From an uncultured Paracoccaceae bacterium (GTDB taxonomy: Bacteria; Pseudomonadota; Alphaproteobacteria; Rhodobacterales; Rhodobacteraceae), in NCBI GenBank assembly GCA_947500775.1, contig CANMTD010000003.1, positions 62,001-126,000 of the forward strand: a DNA stretch of 64,000 bases, read 5' to 3'. The translations under genes and the position numbers were made by a program. Shown here piece by piece: positions 60,226 to 64,000 of the stretch. How positions within the stretch are numbered: the first letter of the stretch is position 1; each line of letters begins with the position of its first letter. Below the pieces are notes generated by a model. That model saw nothing but the letters and a program-made list of their open reading frames with translations, was not told where the DNA came from and searched no databases.

Positions 60226-62010
60226 TTACCGGGCCAAAACATAGCTTCCGGGCGCTTTGCCAAGCGTTGGGTGCTCAGAATCACCCGGCACGCGGGCCGG
60301 AACCTGTTTCCCGGACTGGGTTTTCAGCCAGGCCTCCCAATGCGGCCACCACGATCCTTCGTTCAACGTCGCCTCGGCCAGCCAGCTGTCCGGATCGTCA
60401 AACCCGGCGGTGCTGGTGTAATGCCCGTATTTGCGCTTGGACGGCGGGTTCACGATGCCCGCGATATGACCGCTTTCGGACAGGATGAACGTCTTGTTGC
60501 GGCTGCCCATCTGCGCGATGCCGCGAAAGCTGGCCTTCCACGCGGCGATGTGATCGGTTTCACAGGCGATGGCACAGATCGGTATTTTGACATCCTTCAA
60601 GGACAGGGTTTCCCCCGCGATCTGGATCGTGCCCTTGGCCAGCCGGTCGTCCTGGCACAGCCACCGCAGATATTCGACCGCCATACGCCCCGGCAGGTTC
60701 GTTGAATCGCCGTTCCAGAACAACAGATCGAACGCCGGCGGGGCCTCGCCCATCATATAGCTGCGGATGGCGGGCCCGTAGATCAGATCGTTGGACCGCA
60801 GAAAGGAAAAGGTCCGCGACATGTAGAACGAGTCGAGAATCCCGTTCTTGTCGATCTCGGCCTCGATCCCATCGACAAAATCATCGGTCAGGAACACGCC
60901 GAATTCCCCCTGATCGGAAAAATCGGTCATGGTGGTGAACAGCGTCGCGGATTTGATCGACTTGTCGCCCCGTTTCTGCATCAGCGCCATTGTCAGCGAC
61001 AATGTGGTGCCCGCGATGCAATAGCCGATGGCGTTCACCCTTTGCTCGCCGGTGATCTTTTTCACCTCGTCGATGGCGGTCAGATAGCCCTCTTCGATAT
61101 AGGTGTCCAAACCGACGTCGGCATAGCTGGTATCTGGGTTAACCCAGCTGACGACGAACAGCGTATAGCCCTGATCGACGATCCATTTGATCAGCGAATT
61201 CTGTTCTTTCAGGTCCAGCACATAGAATTTGTTGATCCAGGGCGGAAAGACGATCAGCGGCGTGGCGCGCACTTTTTCGGTGGTCGGCGTGAACTGGATC
61301 AATTCGAACATGCGGTTGCGGAACACCACCTCGCCGGGGGTGGTGGCGATGTTTTCGCCAACCCTGAACGCCTCTTTATCGGCCAGCGTCACCAACAGTT
61401 CGCCATCGTTGGCCTCGATGTCGCGCACAAGGTTTTCCAGCCCCTTGACCAGCGACTCGCCTTCGGTTTCGACCGCCTTGGCCAAGGCATCCGGGTTGGT
61501 GCCCAGAAAATTGGTGGGCGACATCAGATCGACGATCTGGCGCGAGAAATATTCCAGTCGCTGCCGGTCGCTGGGCTCCAGCCCCTGCACATCGCGCACG
61601 GCGTTTCCGATGGCTTCGGCCGACAGCATGTATTGCCGTTTGATGAAGTTGAAATAGGGGTGGCTTTGCCACAGCGGGTTGGAAAACCGCCGGTCAGATG
61701 GCGTGTCATCCTCTGGCGCGACCAGTTTGCCCGAGGCCAGAACCTCTTGTGCCTCGATATAATGTTTCAGGGTTTTCCCCCAGAACGAGACCTGATGTTC
61801 GAACAGTTTCGACGGGTGCTGGATCATATCCGCCCAATAAGCCGACGTTGCCTTGACCAGCAAATCCTGGCCCGGCCCCTGCAGGCTGGGATTGACCTGA
61901 CGCTTATGAGTCAGCGCCGCAATCAGGCGTTCTGACAACTGCTCCACCTTCGACAAATTTGTCTGCAACTGTTCCAAACTTGCATCGCTCGGCGCTTCTT
62001 CAGTTGTCAT
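60226..62010 (-). CDS. phaC: Class I polyhydroxyalkanoate synthase
   Basis: 594 aa. Polymerises 3-hydroxybutyryl-CoA into PHB. The lipase-like box with catalytic Cys331 is AIGYCIAGT. N-terminal domain has QVSFWGKTLKHYIEAQEVL and SNPLWQSHPYFNFIKRQYML (quoted in part). ICAIACETDHIAAW holds the catalytic Asp, and ILSESGHIAGIVNPP the His. Start at ATG 62010 with GGGGGGA upstream. Divergent from phaZ, 101 bp apart. Confidence 0.97.
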   Translation of the reverse strand: MTTEEAPSDASLEQLQTNLSKVEQLSERLIAALTHKRQVNPSLQGPGQDLLVKATSAYWADMIQHPSKLFEHQVSFWGKTLKHYIEAQEVLASGKLVAPEDDTPSDRRFSNPLWQSHPYFNFIKRQYMLSAEAIGNAVRDVQGLEPSDRQRLEYFSRQIVDLMSPTNFLGTNPDALAKAVETEGESLVKGLENLVRDIEANDGELLVTLADKEAFRVGENIATTPGEVVFRNRMFELIQFTPTTEKVRATPLIVFPPWINKFYVLDLKEQNSLIKWIVDQGYTLFVVSWVNPDTSYADVGLDTYIEEGYLTAIDEVKKITGEQRVNAIGYCIAGTTLSLTMALMQKRGDKSIKSATLFTTMTDFSDQGEFGVFLTDDFVDGIEAEIDKNGILDSFYMSRTFSFLRSNDLIYGPAIRSYMMGEAPPAFDLLFWNGDSTNLPGRMAVEYLRWLCQDDRLAKGTIQIAGETLSLKDVKIPICAIACETDHIAAWKASFRGIAQMGSRNKTFILSESGHIAGIVNPPSKRKYGHYTSTAGFDDPDSWLAEATLNEGSWWPHWEAWLKTQSGKQVPARVPGDSEHPTLGKAPGSYVLAR

Positions 62011-62111
62011 CTTCGTAAATCCCCCCTATCTTTCGCAGTCGCAGCATAGCAATACGAATTCCGGCCTAAGCCGTGTATTCGTTCGGGTCCGGCCCGCAAC
62101 AGGAGTGCCAA

Positions 62112-63386
62112 ATGAAATACATGGCGACCTACGACTTAGTTGAGAGCATCCGCAACACCAATCAGTGGCTGGGCGCATCCGCTCTTGCACTAGGGTCTTA
62201 CCCGATTACCGGTCTGGTTCCCAACCCGTTTTTTCAAATGGTGGCCGCTTGGGGCGAAGTAACCGAACGCAGTTTCGCGCGCATGGTCGCAAAGCCCGAC
62301 TGGAACATTCATTCGGTTGTCGGCGAAGACGGGCGCGATCACATCGTATCGGTTGAAACACTGGTCGAACGCCCCTTTGGCGATCTGATTCATTTCAATG
62401 TGCACGGCCGTCAGGCCAAACCACGCCGGGTTCTGCTGGTGGCGCCGATGTCCGGCCACTATGCCACCCTGTTGCGGTCCACCGTCGCTAGCCTGCTGCC
62501 CGATTGCGAGGTTTTTGTCACCGATTGGCACAACGCCCGCGATATCCCGGTTTCCGCCGGGAAATTCGATATCGAGGATTACACCCTCTATCTTGTTGAT
62601 TTCATGCGCCACCTTGGCCCCGACACGAATGTGATCGCCGTGTGCCAACCCGCGCCTCTGGCGCTGGCCGCGACCGCCTATCTGGCGGATGAAGACCCCG
62701 AGGCACAGCCGCGCACCCTGACCCTGATCGGCGGGCCGATCGATCCCGACGCCGCCGCGACCGATGTCACCGATTTCGGCAGCCGGGTCACCATGGGCCA
62801 GTTGGAACAGTTCGTGATCCAAAGGGTCGGCTTCAAACATGCGGGCGTCGGGCGGCTGGTCTATCCGGGCCTGATGCAATTGTCGTCCTTCGTGTCGATG
62901 AATGCGGATCGCCACACCAAAGCCTTTACCGACCAGATCCTGCGCGTCTCGAAGGGCGAGGCCAGCGACCACGACAAACACAACCGGTTCTACGACGAAT
63001 ATCTGGCGGTGATGGACATGGCGGCGGAATTCTATCTGTCCACCGTCGAACGCATCTTCAAAAACCTGGAGGTCGCCCAGAACCGCTTTGTCGTTGCCGG
63101 CAAACAGGTGGATATCGGCAAGATCACCACCGTCGCGGTCAAGACCGTCGAAGGCAGCGAAGACGACATTTCGGCCCCCGGCCAATGTGTGGCCGCGCTT
63201 GATCTTCTGACCGGCCTGCCGGATGCCAAAAAGGCCAACCACCTTGAAGAGGGCGCAGGCCATTATGGCATTTTCGCCGGAAAAAGCTGGCGCAACAACA
63301 TCCGCCCGCTGGTTCTGGATTTCATCGATGCCAACGCCAGCCCCGACAAGACAGACCGCAAGGTGCGCCGTCTGAAATCCGTCTGA
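62112..63386 (+). CDS. phaZ: Intracellular PHA depolymerase
   Basis: 424 aa. PhaZ1-type intracellular PHB depolymerase with the cysteine nucleophile box VIAVCQPAPLALAA. Family segments: PFGDLIHF, RRVLLVAPMSGHYATLLRSTV (quoted in part), DWHNARDIPVSAGKFDIEDY and AGHYGIFAGKSWRNNI, which carries the catalytic His. ATG 62112 with AGGAG six bases upstream. Opposite to phaC, so synthesis and breakdown genes share one intergenic region. Confidence 0.96.
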   Translation: MKYMATYDLVESIRNTNQWLGASALALGSYPITGLVPNPFFQMVAAWGEVTERSFARMVAKPDWNIHSVVGEDGRDHIVSVETLVERPFGDLIHFNVHGRQAKPRRVLLVAPMSGHYATLLRSTVASLLPDCEVFVTDWHNARDIPVSAGKFDIEDYTLYLVDFMRHLGPDTNVIAVCQPAPLALAATAYLADEDPEAQPRTLTLIGGPIDPDAAATDVTDFGSRVTMGQLEQFVIQRVGFKHAGVGRLVYPGLMQLSSFVSMNADRHTKAFTDQILRVSKGEASDHDKHNRFYDEYLAVMDMAAEFYLSTVERIFKNLEVAQNRFVVAGKQVDIGKITTVAVKTVEGSEDDISAPGQCVAALDLLTGLPDAKKANHLEEGAGHYGIFAGKSWRNNIRPLVLDFIDANASPDKTDRKVRRLKSV

Positions 63387-63387
63387 T

Positions 63388-64000
63388 CTAGGTCAGCCGA
63401 TAGGGCGCGCCCAACCACGATTGCAGCGCGTCCGTCACCGCGTCCGGTTGTTCCAACAAGGGCATATGGCCTGCCCCCTCCAGCACGACCAACGTAGCGT
63501 TCGGGATCAGCTCGGCCATGAATTCGTGCCGCCGCATCGGATAGATCGTGTCATACGCCCCGCACAGGATCAGCGCGGGAATACGGGTCATCCGCAGCAC
63601 CTTTTGCTGGTCCGGACGCCGCTGCATCGCGCGCAGCTGCGCCTGATAGACCTCGGCCCCCAGCCCCCGCACCATATCCAGCATCGTGGCACTGACCGAG
63701 GCGCGCATCGGACCCGGCGCCAGACAGGTCGATGGCACCTCTTCGACGATCATGTCGTCCAGCCGCCCGGCCCGCGCGCCGACGATCCGCAATTCGCGCG
63801 CCGCCGCCTCTTGCGGGGTTTCGGCCAGCGGTGTGGTGTTGATCAGCGCCAGCCGGGTGATCCGTTCGGGCGCCTGTCGCAGCATGTCCATCGCCACGAT
63901 CCCGCCCAGCCCCTGCCCGGCCAATGCGAACCGGGCGGGCGCGTCCTCCAGCGCCTTGCGCGCCATGGCGGCAACCGATCCGCCCGCCGTGACGGGGGAC
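63388..64000 (-). CDS. Alpha/beta hydrolase with Ser-to-Gly nucleophile (5' end outside window)
   Basis: The frame stays open to the window end, so the N-terminus is missing (about 203 residues seen). Later fold features are normal: ALILCGAYDTIYPMRRHEF (acid residue) and VVLEGAGHMPLLEQPD (catalytic His). The nucleophile elbow reads LAGQGLGGIVAMDML where the family has GxSxGG; the codon is GGG, so glycine replaces serine. It may be a non-enzymatic paralogue or a mutated gene. Convergent with phaZ, 1 bp apart. Confidence 0.85.
   Translation of the reverse strand, partial: SPVTAGGSVAAMARKALEDAPARFALAGQGLGGIVAMDMLRQAPERITRLALINTTPLAETPQEAAARELRIVGARAGRLDDMIVEEVPSTCLAPGPMRASVSATMLDMVRGLGAEVYQAQLRAMQRRPDQQKVLRMTRIPALILCGAYDTIYPMRRHEFMAELIPNATLVVLEGAGHMPLLEQPDAVTDALQSWLGAPYRLT

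Noticed and set aside
62011-62111. Possible PhaR site (CTGC-GACT-GCGA, minus strand) in the phaC-phaZ gap
   Set aside because: The second half-site differs from GCAG at two positions; too weak to call beside the perfect sites at phaP.

Overview
This 64-kb window is a chromosomal segment of a GC-rich alphaproteobacterium, most likely a Rhodobacteraceae (Roseobacter-group) species. This rests on the high-GC coding pattern, proteins of families typical of that group (DUF6446, DUF2842, DUF6524 and DUF2065-type proteins), a SAM-II riboswitch before metZ, an hflK-hflC-degP cluster, a phaR/phaP/phaC/phaZ locus, and many overlapping stop/start junctions (ATGA, GTGA, TGATG). I saw no rRNA, tRNA, CRISPR array, prophage or intact insertion sequence.

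Layout. 1-9.5 kb: a minus-strand run glyQ, DUF6446, glyS and a PPDK-like gene (cut by the window start), then a secreted peptidoglycan-binding pseudo-protease and the potassium transporter trkH. 9.6-12.2 kb: folE2, and metZ with promoter, SAM-II riboswitch and intrinsic terminator all readable. 12.2-24.7 kb: an alpha/beta hydrolase, a GST, yciB, an EamA transporter, ftsY, a lysoplasmalogenase, an AlkB-like hydroxylase, xseA, purD, a VCBS protein and a 2Fe-2S ferredoxin. 24.8-31.6 kb: degP, DUF2065, hflC, hflK, glutathione reductase, rpiA and an EF-hand protein. 31.7-44.8 kb: sdaA, a NADAR protein, an EamA transporter, thiamine pyrophosphokinase, a large acidic protein of unknown function, DUF2842-purA, a DUF6524 protein, a three-gene nitrile hydratase operon, secG and pyrG.

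44.8-45.8 kb is a visibly AT-richer interval holding one small zinc-ribbon membrane protein and little else. 45.8-58.9 kb is an accessory-type catabolic region: terB and a PhnD-like binding protein, then a HisJ/HisQ/HisM-type ABC transporter translationally coupled to two glutamine-synthetase-like gamma-glutamyl ligases, a class I glutamine amidotransferase, a FAD amine oxidase-like protein and a DegT-type aminotransferase, closed by a LysR regulator and a class III aminotransferase. The set resembles a gamma-glutamyl amine (Puu-like) pathway without an obvious aldehyde dehydrogenase, fed by an amino-acid-type importer. 59-63.4 kb is the polyhydroxyalkanoate locus: phaR, phaP, phaC and divergent phaZ. 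The phasin promoter carries two CTGC-N3-GCAG operators of the PhaR type, one lying between the -35 and -10. The window ends in a partial alpha/beta hydrolase whose nucleophile serine is replaced by glycine.

Points of most interest: the amine-type cluster; a 13-bp stretch of the phasin operator that recurs exactly over the start codon of the PPDK-like gene; the pseudo-protease; the acidic repeat protein; and two kinds of dispersed intergenic repeat, one of them a terminator-like hairpin in the purA leader.
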